In this document: positions 46,021 to 54,319 of the stretch, piece after piece
Layout: the number at the start of each line of letters is the position of its first letter
Position numbering within the stretch: the first letter of the stretch is position 1
Assembly: GCF_019400745.1 (NCBI RefSeq)
Contig: NZ_WJIB01000004.1
Coordinates: 372,001 to 436,000 of the forward strand
Reading direction: 5' to 3'
Length of the DNA: 64,000 nucleotides
Origin: Cohnella sp. CFH 77786
Lineage (GTDB): Bacteria > Bacillota > Bacilli > Paenibacillales > Paenibacillaceae
Translations under genes and position numbers: made by a program
Notes under the pieces: generated by a model
Database searches by the model: none
The model's input: only the letters and a program-made list of their open reading frames with translations
Told to the model about the DNA's origin: nothing

Positions 46021-46393
46021 ATCGATATCCTCTTCCCCATTCCGTTTGTATATAAACCGGACGTGCCGGATCATCCTCGATTTTGGAGCGCAGCTTCCGA
46101 ATATGCACCATAACCGTATTGTTGGAACAGTAAAAATAAGGCTCTCCCCACACACTTTCATATATATTTTGGGCAGAAAATATTTTGTTGCGTTTGCTCA
46201 TCAGCAGTTTCAGGATACGATATTCCAGATCGGACAACTTGAGTTGCTGCCCCTCTTTCCAGACATCATTAAATTCTTCGTTAACTTTAAGTTTGCCCCC
46301 AACCAGAAATGTTTCTTCATATTCCTTCTTTTCCTTATATCTTGTGTATCTGCGCAATTGGGCAATCACTCTGGCGTGAAGTTCCTCTTCCGT
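46007..46393 (-). pseudogene. OmpR-type response regulator lacking its receiver domain
   Basis: The frame is open from a TAA at 46394-46396 and encodes TEEELHARVIAQLRRY, the end of a receiver domain/linker, then an intact winged-helix domain (LSDLEYRILKLLMSKRNKIFSAQNIYESVWG..NTVMVHIRKLRSKIEDDP..IQTEWGRGYRFGAS). The first ~110 residues with the phospho-Asp are missing. GTG 46369 could start a free DNA-binding domain. Its 3' part, up to 46211, is nearly identical to 63796-64000 at the right edge. Confidence 0.85.
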
Positions 46394-46564
46394 TTATGAA
46401 AGCTGATGTCCGCCACAGGTTTGTCACATTTCCCAAAAAAAATGGTGGCCCTTCATAAATGGTTAAGATTCGGTCTTTATATTTATCCATTGTAAGGATC
46501 AAGTTTACGCAAGTTTCAGATCCGAACCCCATATTGCAGTGTTAAATGGAAAAGGAGCATTGAT

Positions 46565-47779
46565 ATGAATGTACAAAAAGCAGGACACGGCCAACCGATG
46601 AGTCTGCGGGAACGGGTTCATTTTCTGGACATCGTTCGTGGATTCGCCATGCTGGGCATTATTATGGTCAATTATTTTCTGATCGTGGATTCCGTAAAGG
46701 GATTCGAAGCGGCCTCGGATGACGTATTGCACAATCTGGTTTCCTGGTTTGCCGAAGGGAAATTCGTTACGTTATTCTCCTTCCTGTTTGGTGTCGGGTT
46801 CATGATTTTTATGGATCGCGCCGCCCAGCGGGTTGAGAATCCCAACAAGCTGTTTGCCCGCCGGATAACCATCTTGTTAGGTTTTGGCATATTGCACATC
46901 ACGTTGGTTTGGGTCGGTGACATATTGGCCTTTTACGCCGTAACCGGCTTCCTGTTACTCGCCTTTTACAAACGCACGCCCAAAACGATGCTGCGCTGGA
47001 TTATCGCACTCATCGTGATTCAATTCCTGACTCCTGTTTTCACGATGTTGTACAATGCTATAAATACTGCAGCACCAGAAATGTCGAATGTTTCAGAGTT
47101 TCTTCTAGATAGCCACAATAGCAGCCTTACCTACCTGGAATCCATCGGAAGCCGCTGGGCAGATATGGGAACGATGGTCGCCAGCTCTTTCTCTACGGTC
47201 TATTCCATGTTTCTCATGTTTCTGCTAGGCATGTACTTTGTTAAGATGGGATTTTTCAAGGACATGGAAGCGAAAAAGCACATATGGAAGCGAATCTGGA
47301 TCATGAGCACGATCGCTTTTCTGATTACACAGAGCAGTATGTTGCTCGGTATGCTCACTCCTTCTGAGAATATGCTGTGGGTGGAAAATTCCTCTTTCCT
47401 GGGACAAAACGGGGGCTTAACCGGAAGTATGTTCTATATGAGCACTCTTGCGATGCTGTTTCTGCACGTTCCCCGGCTGCAAGGCGTTTTGATGATTTTC
47501 ACCAAAGTCGGACGGATGTCATTGACCTGTTATCTGCTGCACTCCATCATCGGAACAATGCTGTTGCTCGGGTACGGATTCGGACTTGCGGATCATATTC
47601 AATCCGCCGGCACGTTCATGACCGGTCTGGCCGTGTACGTAGTGCTCATGATCTTCAGTACATTGTGGTTGAAACGGTTTACGTACGGCCCGATGGAATT
47701 TATATGGCGCAAGCTGACATACGGCAAAGTAAACGAGCGCCCCAAAATGGTTCCCATGATTAGCAAATGGAGGAGTTAG
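46565..47779 (+). CDS. DUF418-family membrane protein (YeiB-like)
   Basis: 404 residues with about ten predicted membrane segments. The N-terminal heparan-acetyltransferase-like motif [23 protein letters not shown] and the C-terminal DUF418 region ([30 protein letters not shown]..) identify the family. The function of the family is unsettled, with transport or acyl transfer suggested. A GNAT acetyltransferase gene starts 5 bp after its stop. Confidence 0.88.
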   Translation: MNVQKAGHGQPMSLRERVHFLDIVRGFAMLGIIMVNYFLIVDSVKGFEAASDDVLHNLVSWFAEGKFVTLFSFLFGVGFMIFMDRAAQRVENPNKLFARRITILLGFGILHITLVWVGDILAFYAVTGFLLLAFYKRTPKTMLRWIIALIVIQFLTPVFTMLYNAINTAAPEMSNVSEFLLDSHNSSLTYLESIGSRWADMGTMVASSFSTVYSMFLMFLLGMYFVKMGFFKDMEAKKHIWKRIWIMSTIAFLITQSSMLLGMLTPSENMLWVENSSFLGQNGGLTGSMFYMSTLAMLFLHVPRLQGVLMIFTKVGRMSLTCYLLHSIIGTMLLLGYGFGLADHIQSAGTFMTGLAVYVVLMIFSTLWLKRFTYGPMEFIWRKLTYGKVNERPKMVPMISKWRS

Positions 47780-47784
47780 TCATT

Positions 47785-48336
47785 ATGAAAACAAAAAAGG
47801 AAACGAAAGTTACTCTGGAACTGGCAGAGAAATCCGATCTGCCGGAATTTCGGAAAAAATTGCAGGAAGCATTTGCGATTGCCGTGATTGAAACGTTCGG
47901 TGATTACGATGATGGACCCATCCCATCGGACAAAGATGTTCAGGAGTCTTTCGATGCTCCTGGAGCGGTCGTCTATCATATTGTTCAGGATGGTAAGAAG
48001 GTCGGTGGAGCAGTATTACGTATCGACAGCGAAACCCATCATAATTCGCTGGATTTGATCTATGTATCTCCAGAACATCACAGCCACGGGATTGGTCTTT
48101 CTGCTTGGAAAGCCATTGAAGCACAATATCCGGATACGGTGCTCTGGGAAACCGTGACACCTTATTTTGAAAAGCGGAATATCCACTTCTATGTGAATAA
48201 GTGCGGATTCCAAATCGTAGAGTTCTACAATGAACATCACTCTGATCCGCGTATGCATCACAATGGACGCGAAGATGACAATCCCTTGCCGGGTGGTGAT
48301 GACTTTTTCAGATTTGAAAAGGTTATGAAAACATAG
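47785..48336 (+). CDS. GNAT-family N-acetyltransferase
   Basis: 183 residues from ATG 47785, with GGAGG upstream at the end of the DUF418 gene. The acetyl-CoA-binding segment is [27 protein letters not shown] near residues 94-120, and the C-terminal strand is [20 protein letters not shown]. The acceptor is unknown. It is translationally close to the DUF418 gene, so both are likely one operon. Confidence 0.85.
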   Translation: MKTKKETKVTLELAEKSDLPEFRKKLQEAFAIAVIETFGDYDDGPIPSDKDVQESFDAPGAVVYHIVQDGKKVGGAVLRIDSETHHNSLDLIYVSPEHHSHGIGLSAWKAIEAQYPDTVLWETVTPYFEKRNIHFYVNKCGFQIVEFYNEHHSDPRMHHNGREDDNPLPGGDDFFRFEKVMKT

Positions 48337-48442
48337 GGCTAAACAATTGAAGTGATACGCCCGCTTGTCCGTTTCTTTATCTATTTCTAATTCGGTAAAT
48401 GGTTCGTTTTCGCTTGCTAAGGTTTGCTAATAACGAAAATTT

Positions 48443-48530
48443 CGCCGTTACTTGTGATAGGGGTGTCCGCGCTGTCTGTAACGGCAAGTTTTAAGGCCAT
48501 CCGTCAAAGGATGGCCCATTCTTTTTTGGA
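48443..48530 (+). repeat. Short palindromic repeat with terminator (copy at 48.4 kb)
   Basis: CGCCGTTAC at 48443-48451 and GTAACGGC at 48478-48485 are inverted arms around TTGTGATA..GTCCGCGCTGTCT, followed by the terminator hairpin GGCCATCC/GGATGGCC and TTCTTTTTT. Related copies are at 22540, 54222, 57036, 60233 and 61926. Confidence 0.75.
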
Positions 48531-48559
48531 ATAAGATTGTCAATTAGGATTTCCCACGG

Positions 48560-49046
48560 TCACATGCATTGTTCCTTAAGCCGGTAGCCACCACGCACTC
48601 GATCTACAAATCCAAGTTCGATGCAATCCGTTAGGACTCGGTCAAAGTTTATGGTGTTTGGCAAAAGAGATTGCAGCGTCTTTTCATCTACCGCATAGTC
48701 CGGTTTCAAATCATCCATGTCACGCAAGAGGGCTAATAAGACCTGCCGGATTTCATCGGGCAAAAGGGTGAGAGGGAACTCGGGATATGGACGCTTCCGC
48801 TACAGTGATAATATCGCCGAGAAACCCAATCCTTTCCTCCGTTGTCATCTTAACAAACGTTTCGCGAATTTGGGGTATCAATGATGCTAGTCCGCCCTCC
48901 CGCCCCAATAAATAGTCAGTCGAACAATCATAAGTTTCCGCTAACTGTACGATAAGCGAAAGATCTGGCAGAGAGTCACCATTCTCCCATTTAGACACTG
49001 CTTGAGCGGACACGGATAACCGTTTTCCCAACTCTTCCTGAGTCAT
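48560..49046 (-). pseudogene. XRE-type regulator, frameshifted and 5'-truncated
   Basis: Two overlapping frames form one protein. The upstream part (48753-49046) has an HTH, MTQEELGKRLSVSAQAVSKWENGDSLPDLSLIVQLAETYDCSTDYLLG, that begins at helix 2, the usual first helix being absent. The downstream part (48560 to ~48779) continues EFPLTLLPDEIRQVLLALLRDMDD and ends LKEQCM. A one-base excess near 48779 (CCC before GAGTTC) breaks the frame. Both defects argue for a pseudogene. Confidence 0.7.
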
Positions 49047-49147
49047 ACCACTGGATCGGTAGGTGTACGGGAGTCTGCAACCACCGGTTGAGATTTCTTG
49101 ATCTGCAGTTGAAAAATCGGATCTCTTGTGAGGTTTTTTGCGAATAT

Positions 49148-50140
49148 TTATTGGCCTAGCGTGTATTTTGTTAAAGTGTCCGCACTTCCCTTTAACCGCT
49201 CTTCTAAAATCACGCGCAGCTCATCGGGAATCCGTTCAAACTCGACCCCTTTCCCCAAAAACAAAAGCCAATCCGCATAATACTCTAGCGCCTCAACATC
49301 GGTCACATCCAGTTGAGCATTGAAAATCCCGCTCGACTGGAACATTCCTGTAAAGGACAAAATAATCCCCGGCGGGTGTAAGCGCTTAAAGCGCTGAATC
49401 CCAGTCCTATCAAGCTTTACAACCAGATTGGATTCACGTGCAATAAGCCGTTTTTTGCTTAAAATCTCTTGCTCGGTCCGCTTCAACTTCTGCTCGGAAA
49501 TGGCCGAATCCCGCAGCATCTCAACAGGCAAATAACGAAACTCATCCGTATCAAGATCATAAACCTCGACGAGCCAATGAGCGTTTGAATTCAAAATATG
49601 AAGCAAATAAACGTCCATCAACTGCGGCCAGCCGGGACTCGGCTCATACGTCAAGCGCAAGTGCTTATCCCGCGCAGCAAGCGAAATCAACTGGTTCAGC
49701 TCCGCAGGCGCCGCATCGTCGAGTTCCAGAAGATTCGGATTCGCAGGATTCGTATTTTCAAAAAGCAAGATATGATTCAGCTCGATCAGCTCGTCGTGCT
49801 GGGTTTGCGACGCGATGCCGATGAGTTTTTCCGTGATGGAGCGGCGATTTTGCAAATAAGGCAGCTGCGAATTTTTCGAGGCGATAAAGCTGATAAATAT
49901 CGCTTTCAGCTCTTCCGGCGTGAAACGGACCGCGGACAGATACTGATTCTGCAGGACATTGTAGCCGCCCCCGCGCCCAAGCTCGGTCGTCAGCGGAAAA
50001 CCCATCGCCTGAATCTCGTTAATGTCGCGGATCGCCGTCGCGCGAGAAATCTTGAACTCCCGCTGAATCTCTGCAATCGTAAAATGCGCGCGGTTATTGA
50101 TGAAGCGCATGATCAGGTTCACTCGTTCTGTCTTCTTCAT
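49148..50140 (-). CDS. HTH_11/WYL-domain transcriptional regulator (YafY-like, second locus)
   Basis: 330 residues, paralogous to 32486-33451 along its length. The HTH is AHFTIAEIQREFKISRATAIRDINEIQAMGFPL, and the WYL-type sensor is VYLLHILNSNAHWLVEVYDLDTDEFRYLPVEML near residues 185-215. It is divergent from two GyrI-like genes and likely controls them. TGTATCA repeats in the 113-bp gap are candidate sites. Confidence 0.88.
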   Translation of the reverse strand: MKKTERVNLIMRFINNRAHFTIAEIQREFKISRATAIRDINEIQAMGFPLTTELGRGGGYNVLQNQYLSAVRFTPEELKAIFISFIASKNSQLPYLQNRRSITEKLIGIASQTQHDELIELNHILLFENTNPANPNLLELDDAAPAELNQLISLAARDKHLRLTYEPSPGWPQLMDVYLLHILNSNAHWLVEVYDLDTDEFRYLPVEMLRDSAISEQKLKRTEQEILSKKRLIARESNLVVKLDRTGIQRFKRLHPPGIILSFTGMFQSSGIFNAQLDVTDVEALEYYADWLLFLGKGVEFERIPDELRVILEERLKGSADTLTKYTLGQ

Positions 50141-50148
50141 GAATTTAT

Positions 50149-50201
50149 TGTATCAGAAATGTATCATCCGCACATGATAAAAGGTATCGTTTTTTGATAC
50201 A
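50149..50201. promoter_or_regulatory. TGTATCA operator cluster between WYL and GyrI-like genes
   Basis: TGTATCA at 50149-50155 and 50160-50166 (11 bp apart, one helical turn) and its inverse TGATACA at 50195-50201. They are likely sites for the adjacent WYL regulator; no similar set was obvious in the first locus. Confidence 0.45.
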
Positions 50202-50253
50202 TTTAGCGAATAGTATTGGTCTTGTAAAATAAATCCGCTAAGGAGAGATCAAA

Positions 50254-50730
50254 ATGTCTAACTACTCCATCCAAACCATCTCGGAAAACTACAAAATGAC
50301 GGCTTTCGGTGTTACACTTGAAGACTACAACGACTGGGCAGGCAATGCAGCAAAAACCGCGGCGAAAAAAGCCGAAATCACTGAAAACGGCAAGCTTGCC
50401 GAACTTCTCGCGCTCGCTGACGGGCAAGAATATCAAATCAACTACGTCATGGGCGGCAAGGCTTGGCGCGGCTTCGGCGTGATGGGTGCATACGACGTGG
50501 AAGGCGCGGTCGTCCTCGACTTCCTCGCTGGGGACTACCTCGTGGTGCCTGGCACCGGCGCTGATAAAGACCGTCTTGCTGACGAAATCACAGACAAAGT
50601 TTTCGGTGGCCTGCTCCAAGAAATCATAGACTACAAATACGTTGGGCCCGGTAACTCCACATTCGTCAAAGCAGCTGAAGACGGTAAATTCTACGGTGAA
50701 ATGTGGCTTCGTGTAAACAAAGTAGGCTAA
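50254..50730 (+). CDS. GyrI-like small-molecule-binding domain protein
   Basis: 158 residues after AAGGAG. It is a stand-alone GyrI/AraC effector-binding-type domain with YKMTAFGVTLEDY at the first strand, VVLDFLAGDYLVVPGTGADKDRLADEI, YKYVGPGNSTF and the end FYGEMWLRVNKVG. It is paralogous to the gene that starts 22 bp after its stop and to 31396-31878. It is likely a ligand-binding or sequestering protein controlled by the divergent WYL regulator. Confidence 0.78.
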   Translation: MSNYSIQTISENYKMTAFGVTLEDYNDWAGNAAKTAAKKAEITENGKLAELLALADGQEYQINYVMGGKAWRGFGVMGAYDVEGAVVLDFLAGDYLVVPGTGADKDRLADEITDKVFGGLLQEIIDYKYVGPGNSTFVKAAEDGKFYGEMWLRVNKVG

Positions 50731-50752
50731 ACTCGTGAAAGGAGCATTCCCC

Positions 50753-51229
50753 ATGGCAAATTACACGGTTGAACATAAAAAATCATTTACATTGACCGCT
50801 TATGGGTTTTCGATTCAATCCAATTTCCAAGACGTACCGGCTTTGCAAAAGGAAAAAGCGGAGTTTTGGGGAGCACTCAAGGCTGACGGGCGTTTTGATA
50901 AGCTCAAAGCGGCGGCAAAAGATGACCGCGAATGGTCGGTCAACGAGGTTTATCAAGGCAGACCGTGGAATTATTTCGCGGTAGAAGCTCGCAAATCAGT
51001 ACCTGACGCCACGCGCATCATCGAGTTTCCAGAGAGCGAGTACATCGTGGTCGCCGGAACCGGCGACAAGGAAACTTTGTTTGATCAGTTGACTTACCGT
51101 GCTTTTGGCGAAGTTTTGGTACAAATCACTGACTATGCTTACATCGGCGGTCCAAATGCGACTTATCGCAAAGAAAACGGTGACGGCACTTTCTACGGCG
51201 AATTTTGGGTTCCTGTGGTTAAAAAATAA
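50753..51229 (+). CDS. GyrI-like small-molecule-binding domain protein, tandem paralogue
   Basis: 158 residues from ATG 50753 with AAAGGAG nine bases upstream. It shares framework with its neighbour: FTLTAYGFSIQSNFQDVPALQKEKAEFWGAL, TRIIEFPESEYIVVAGTGDKE, YAYIGGPNATY and FYGEFWVPVVKK. It is closer to 31396-31878 than to its tandem partner at the C-terminus (GGPNAT..VPVVKK). Confidence 0.78.
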   Translation: MANYTVEHKKSFTLTAYGFSIQSNFQDVPALQKEKAEFWGALKADGRFDKLKAAAKDDREWSVNEVYQGRPWNYFAVEARKSVPDATRIIEFPESEYIVVAGTGDKETLFDQLTYRAFGEVLVQITDYAYIGGPNATYRKENGDGTFYGEFWVPVVKK

Positions 51230-51408
51230 CAAACAACCTATTTCTCCAAAGATAACACTTGTAGCAAGCCAAGAAGGCTGCCCATGAACAGGGCGGCCTC
51301 TTAATGTGGATACTATCGCGAATCGTAAACTATCGTCTTTATCCTCGGGTGGTTTATACTTTTAAAACCAGTTGCCGACAGTGTTTTTTTGTTCTAATCG
51401 CGCAAGCG

Positions 51409-52599
51409 CTAGACACCTCCTTTGCATTTATTCGTTGACTCTTCCCAGTCGCGAAAAAACCGAAAAATAGGTTCCTTCCCGATGCCGTGACCGCATGTAG
51501 GGCAATCCGGAGAGGGACTTGTAAAGTCCATCTTGATAGCCGTTTGAAAGGTCTCGAAATGGATGGAAACGACCTTCCCTTCCGATTGCATATCACTCGT
51601 CCTTGTGATCAATCGTACCGCTTCCCCGCACGCCATCCCGGTGAGAATCATGTAATTAGGCGCTATTGCCGTGCTGGGCATTCTAAAGCCGGAGGAGATG
51701 TACTGTTGAAGGAATCGAAGATATTCTTCATCCTGCCGGCTGTGGTTAAGATAATTGCAATCCAGGCAGCCCGTTCTGCCAGGAACGACGGTATAAAGCT
51801 GCCCTTCTACACCATTCACCCCGCCCCCGATAAAAGGAATGCCTAGCTTTACGCAAGCCTGATTGACCCACCGTTCCAACAAAAAAGATGGCTGATCTGC
51901 GGCGAGAACCACGAAGTCGCTGCCTGCGATGGCATTCTCCGCATCTGCAGTTGATCTTATCTCGACCGGAATACATTCCAATTTCATTCGAGAATGAAAG
52001 CTACGGATAAATTCCATTGCCGCATCAATCTTCCGCCTGCCGATATCTTCTTCTTTATATAGCAGCTGTCGGTTCAGGTTGCTTAATTCAACGCGATCAA
52101 AATCAACAATCCGAATGTTCTCGACGCCTAGACCTGCAAGATTAAACAGCACGCCCGATCCGAGCGTTCCGACGCCGATAATCGTTATTTTCGCCCGATT
52201 GAGCCTTCGCTGCATCTCCCAGGGACTGTATGCCAGGCTGGAGGAGGAAGTGAAATAGTTCAAATTGGCTTTATATCTCTCCAGCTCCGCAGAGGAGAAG
52301 CTGTTGTATGCGGCCGACGCCAGATTATCCAACAGACCGAAAGAATCAAGTTCGCTAATAAACTCGGAAAGCTCGTCTGCCGTAAGCGGTGAATCGATGC
52401 TCTGCAGGTCAGCCCAAATCTGATCGATTGTTCGGGTTCCATCCATTCGCTGAATAAGCTGTTGAACGAACCCATCCTCATCTTCTATTTCAGCAGCACG
52501 ATCAGGAGTAAGCTCGCCGACTCTAAGCAAACCTTTCTCCTTTTCTCTGATAAATACCGTTTTTTTGACCATTGGCTTTATTGTCTTATCGAAAGTCAA
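51409..52599 (-). CDS. MccB-like ThiF/E1 adenylating enzyme with PqqD-like N-terminal domain
   Basis: 396 residues from TTG 52599, six bases after GGAGGG. Residues ~10-100 (DEDGFVQQLIQRMDGTRTIDQIWADLQ..ELDSFGLLDNL) look like a PqqD/RRE winged helix that binds precursor peptides. The ThiF domain follows, with ITIIGVGTLGSGVLFNLAGLGV (nucleotide loop), RIVDFDRVELSNLNRQLLYKEEDIG, and VLAADQPSFLLERWVNQACVKLGIPFIGGGVNGVEGQLYTVVPGRTGCLDC. Zinc Cys pairs are GCLDC and CPTCG. The last block closely follows E. coli MccB, which adenylates the C-terminal Asn of the microcin C peptide. The peptide gene 57 bp upstream also ends in Asn. Function is inferred. Confidence 0.85.
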   Translation of the reverse strand: MTFDKTIKPMVKKTVFIREKEKGLLRVGELTPDRAAEIEDEDGFVQQLIQRMDGTRTIDQIWADLQSIDSPLTADELSEFISELDSFGLLDNLASAAYNSFSSAELERYKANLNYFTSSSSLAYSPWEMQRRLNRAKITIIGVGTLGSGVLFNLAGLGVENIRIVDFDRVELSNLNRQLLYKEEDIGRRKIDAAMEFIRSFHSRMKLECIPVEIRSTADAENAIAGSDFVVLAADQPSFLLERWVNQACVKLGIPFIGGGVNGVEGQLYTVVPGRTGCLDCNYLNHSRQDEEYLRFLQQYISSGFRMPSTAIAPNYMILTGMACGEAVRLITRTSDMQSEGKVVSIHFETFQTAIKMDFTSPSPDCPTCGHGIGKEPIFRFFRDWEESTNKCKGGV

Positions 52600-52619
52600 G
52601 AAGATCCCTCCAACAATAA

Positions 52620-52646
52620 GAGGATAGCCCTGATAAGGCTATCCTC
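52620..52646 (-). terminator. Attenuator hairpin between precursor peptide and ThiF gene
   Basis: GAGGATAGCC and GGCTATCCTC form a perfect 10-bp stem with a 7-base loop, followed on the minus strand by TTATTGTT. It lies between the peptide stop and the ThiF ribosome site. In microcin C operons a hairpin at this place keeps the short peptide mRNA abundant. Confidence 0.75.
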
Positions 52647-52655
52647 CCTATTAGA

Positions 52656-52718
52656 TTAGTTCACGGTGAGGCCTGTCGTTTTAACCGAGTTAACGGGATT
52701 GATTTTAACTTTGGTCAA
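52656..52718 (-). CDS. 20-residue precursor peptide ending in Asn (microcin-C/RiPP-like)
   Basis: A 20-codon gene, too short for routine calling. It starts at TTG 52718, six bases after AAAGGAGGTG, one of the best ribosome sites in the window, and ends TAA at 52656. The peptide begins MTKVKINPVN and ends TTGLTVN; it has no Cys and only Lys as charged residues. Its start overlaps the last 14 bp of the M50 peptidase gene in another frame. The terminal Asn is the residue MccB-type enzymes adenylate. The hairpin downstream and the flanking peptide-binding enzymes support a real precursor. Confidence 0.72.
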   Translation of the reverse strand: MTKVKINPVNSVKTTGLTVN

Positions 52719-53928
52719 CGTGTTCACCTCCTTTCATTCGAATTGATTGGCTCCACGACCAGATGAGAACTGCCGTTGGAAGCAAACACAAACCGATCAG
52801 CAGCATGCTGGCTGCGAAGTCCCACGATAGTAGCGGCATTCGGGACAACTGTGCAATCGTAGCAGTTAGGAACCGGTATAGATTCGGAAGTCGAACGAGG
52901 CCCCATACTCCTACAGCTATAACCCCGACCGCATAGAACCAGGCGAATCCATAGACGATTTTCTTTTCCCGACTTGAGACTTCATCCCAATGCTCGGTCA
53001 CTTGGGGATTGGAGATGAAGCAGCGCTTCACGTATAAGAAAGTATGCTCAAGCAGATTCGGGCAGCGGACATAATTCGTGAACACATAATACAAATCGGT
53101 CTTCATAAAGAATAGAAACTGGAACAGGATTAGCGCCGTTAAGTTGCCGTTGATTAAACGGATCGTGTGCAGGACATTCTCGCTCATCGCAATCATTCGC
53201 AGATCATGAAGCCACTGGAGCCACATGCCTGCCGACAAAAAAACGAGATCCCAGCACATTCCGGCTATATACGCTCCGTATCTATGATTGCGCGGAACTA
53301 CGACAATGCCGGACATGTCGGTTTCGGCGACCGGAAAGATCAGTCTGTGTCCGAGGCCGATTCTGCAATGGACTCCCAATGAACGGGCGGCGATCAGATG
53401 TGCGAATTCATGAAGAAAGAGGAAAGACCAAGCCGCTGCAAAGGAAATGATTAAGTTTACTAGCGCAGAAGGAGCAGGCAGGTAGTCTTTATAGCTCGGC
53501 AGGTATGCGGGATGCAAGAATGCGATGCCGGCAGCGGATAGTAGGATAGCAAAGTAGATGGAGTAAGCGATCGGATGGAAGAAAATACGGCCGGTTTCGG
53601 CAGGAAGCCAAGAGAAGTGTTCTTTGATCGGCACGCGGCTGTTCACGATATGGCCATTCAAGCGGTACACGAATCTATAATCGATCATTAGCTCTTCAAC
53701 AAAAGCGGAAACGTCGAAAGGCTCGGCGTATTTCTCATACAAGAGGTGTTCCGTTTCTCCGATAGTTAATCCTCGCTGCAAGAATTCAATGATCTCGTGG
53801 CCGATTGCAGGCATAGCGATAAACGTCCCGGTTTCCGTACGACCAATGACAACCTCGGCTTCATCTTCTTTATGAACAACAAGCTCGTGCATCTCGACGA
53901 TACTGCTTTTGCCCACCGTCAATTCCAT
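52705..53928 (-). CDS. Membrane M50-type metallopeptidase with PqqD-like domain (peptide maturation)
   Basis: 407 residues. Residues ~20-110 (TFIAMPAIGHEIIEFLQRGLTIGETEHLLYEKYAEPFDVSAFVEELMIDY) resemble PqqD/RRE peptide-binding domains. Then come about six membrane segments with the zinc motif HEFAH in SFLFLHEFAHLIAARSLG near residue 173 and a candidate third ligand in FFMKTDLYYVF near residue 275, where M50 proteases have their Asp. Similar proteins occur in modified-peptide clusters for leader removal or export. Its 3' end overlaps the precursor gene, placing it first in the operon. The ribosome site before ATG 53928 is weak (AAAGGG, 14 bp away). Confidence 0.8.
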   Translation of the reverse strand: MELTVGKSSIVEMHELVVHKEDEAEVVIGRTETGTFIAMPAIGHEIIEFLQRGLTIGETEHLLYEKYAEPFDVSAFVEELMIDYRFVYRLNGHIVNSRVPIKEHFSWLPAETGRIFFHPIAYSIYFAILLSAAGIAFLHPAYLPSYKDYLPAPSALVNLIISFAAAWSFLFLHEFAHLIAARSLGVHCRIGLGHRLIFPVAETDMSGIVVVPRNHRYGAYIAGMCWDLVFLSAGMWLQWLHDLRMIAMSENVLHTIRLINGNLTALILFQFLFFMKTDLYYVFTNYVRCPNLLEHTFLYVKRCFISNPQVTEHWDEVSSREKKIVYGFAWFYAVGVIAVGVWGLVRLPNLYRFLTATIAQLSRMPLLSWDFAASMLLIGLCLLPTAVLIWSWSQSIRMKGGEHVDQS

Positions 53929-54074
53929 TTGCTTCTGTTATCACCCTTTCGAGCTCTTCCTGAATCATCCAATCATCCTAACATCGACTTCTAGACGAAC
54001 AGGGGAATCTTCGAAAGATATGTTTCGCTTTTAAGTTCCTACATTCATTAATTTATCATCAGCCCTAAAAACAT

Positions 54075-54125
54075 CCTATCGAGTAAATTACGTATTCATC
54101 AAATTTGGGATTACGTATTCATTTT
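54075..54125 (+). repeat. Two-copy intergenic repeat with ACGTATT direct repeats (copy 2)
   Basis: It begins CTATCGAGTAAATTACGTATT and has a second ATTACGTATT 23 bp later. It closely matches 6078-6128. Confidence 0.45.
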
Positions 54126-54221
54126 TTGAGGATCAAAAAAACTGAATCGCCCTACGTAAGCGATTCAGTCTTCCGGTTGGTACAGGGATATTCTTCTACT
54201 GTCCCTGCAACATTATTTTTT

Positions 54222-54305
54222 CGCCGTCACTTATGATAAGGTTCTCCGCGCTGTCTGTAACGGCAAGTTTTAGGGCCATCCTTTGCGGAATGGCCCTATC
54301 TTTTT
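54222..54305 (+). repeat. Short palindromic repeat with terminator (copy at 54.2 kb)
   Basis: CGCCGTCAC..TTATGATAAGGTTCTCCGCGCTGTCTGTAACGGC is followed by the hairpin GGGCCATCC/GGAATGGCCC and a T-rich tail. Confidence 0.7.
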
Positions 54306-54319
54306 CTCGCTTTGTCCAA

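Larger units (their letters stand above)
53929..54319. other. Intergenic: second ACGTATT repeat, terminator hairpin, palindromic repeat
   Basis: No gene is visible. The region holds the second copy of the ACGTATT repeat (54075-54125), a minus-direction intrinsic terminator at 54141-54169 (ACTGAATCGC and GCGATTCAGT, followed by TTTTTTGATCC on the minus strand) and a copy of the palindromic repeat (54222-54300). The M50 operon promoter must lie in 53929-54140, but I cannot assign hexamers. Confidence 0.55.
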
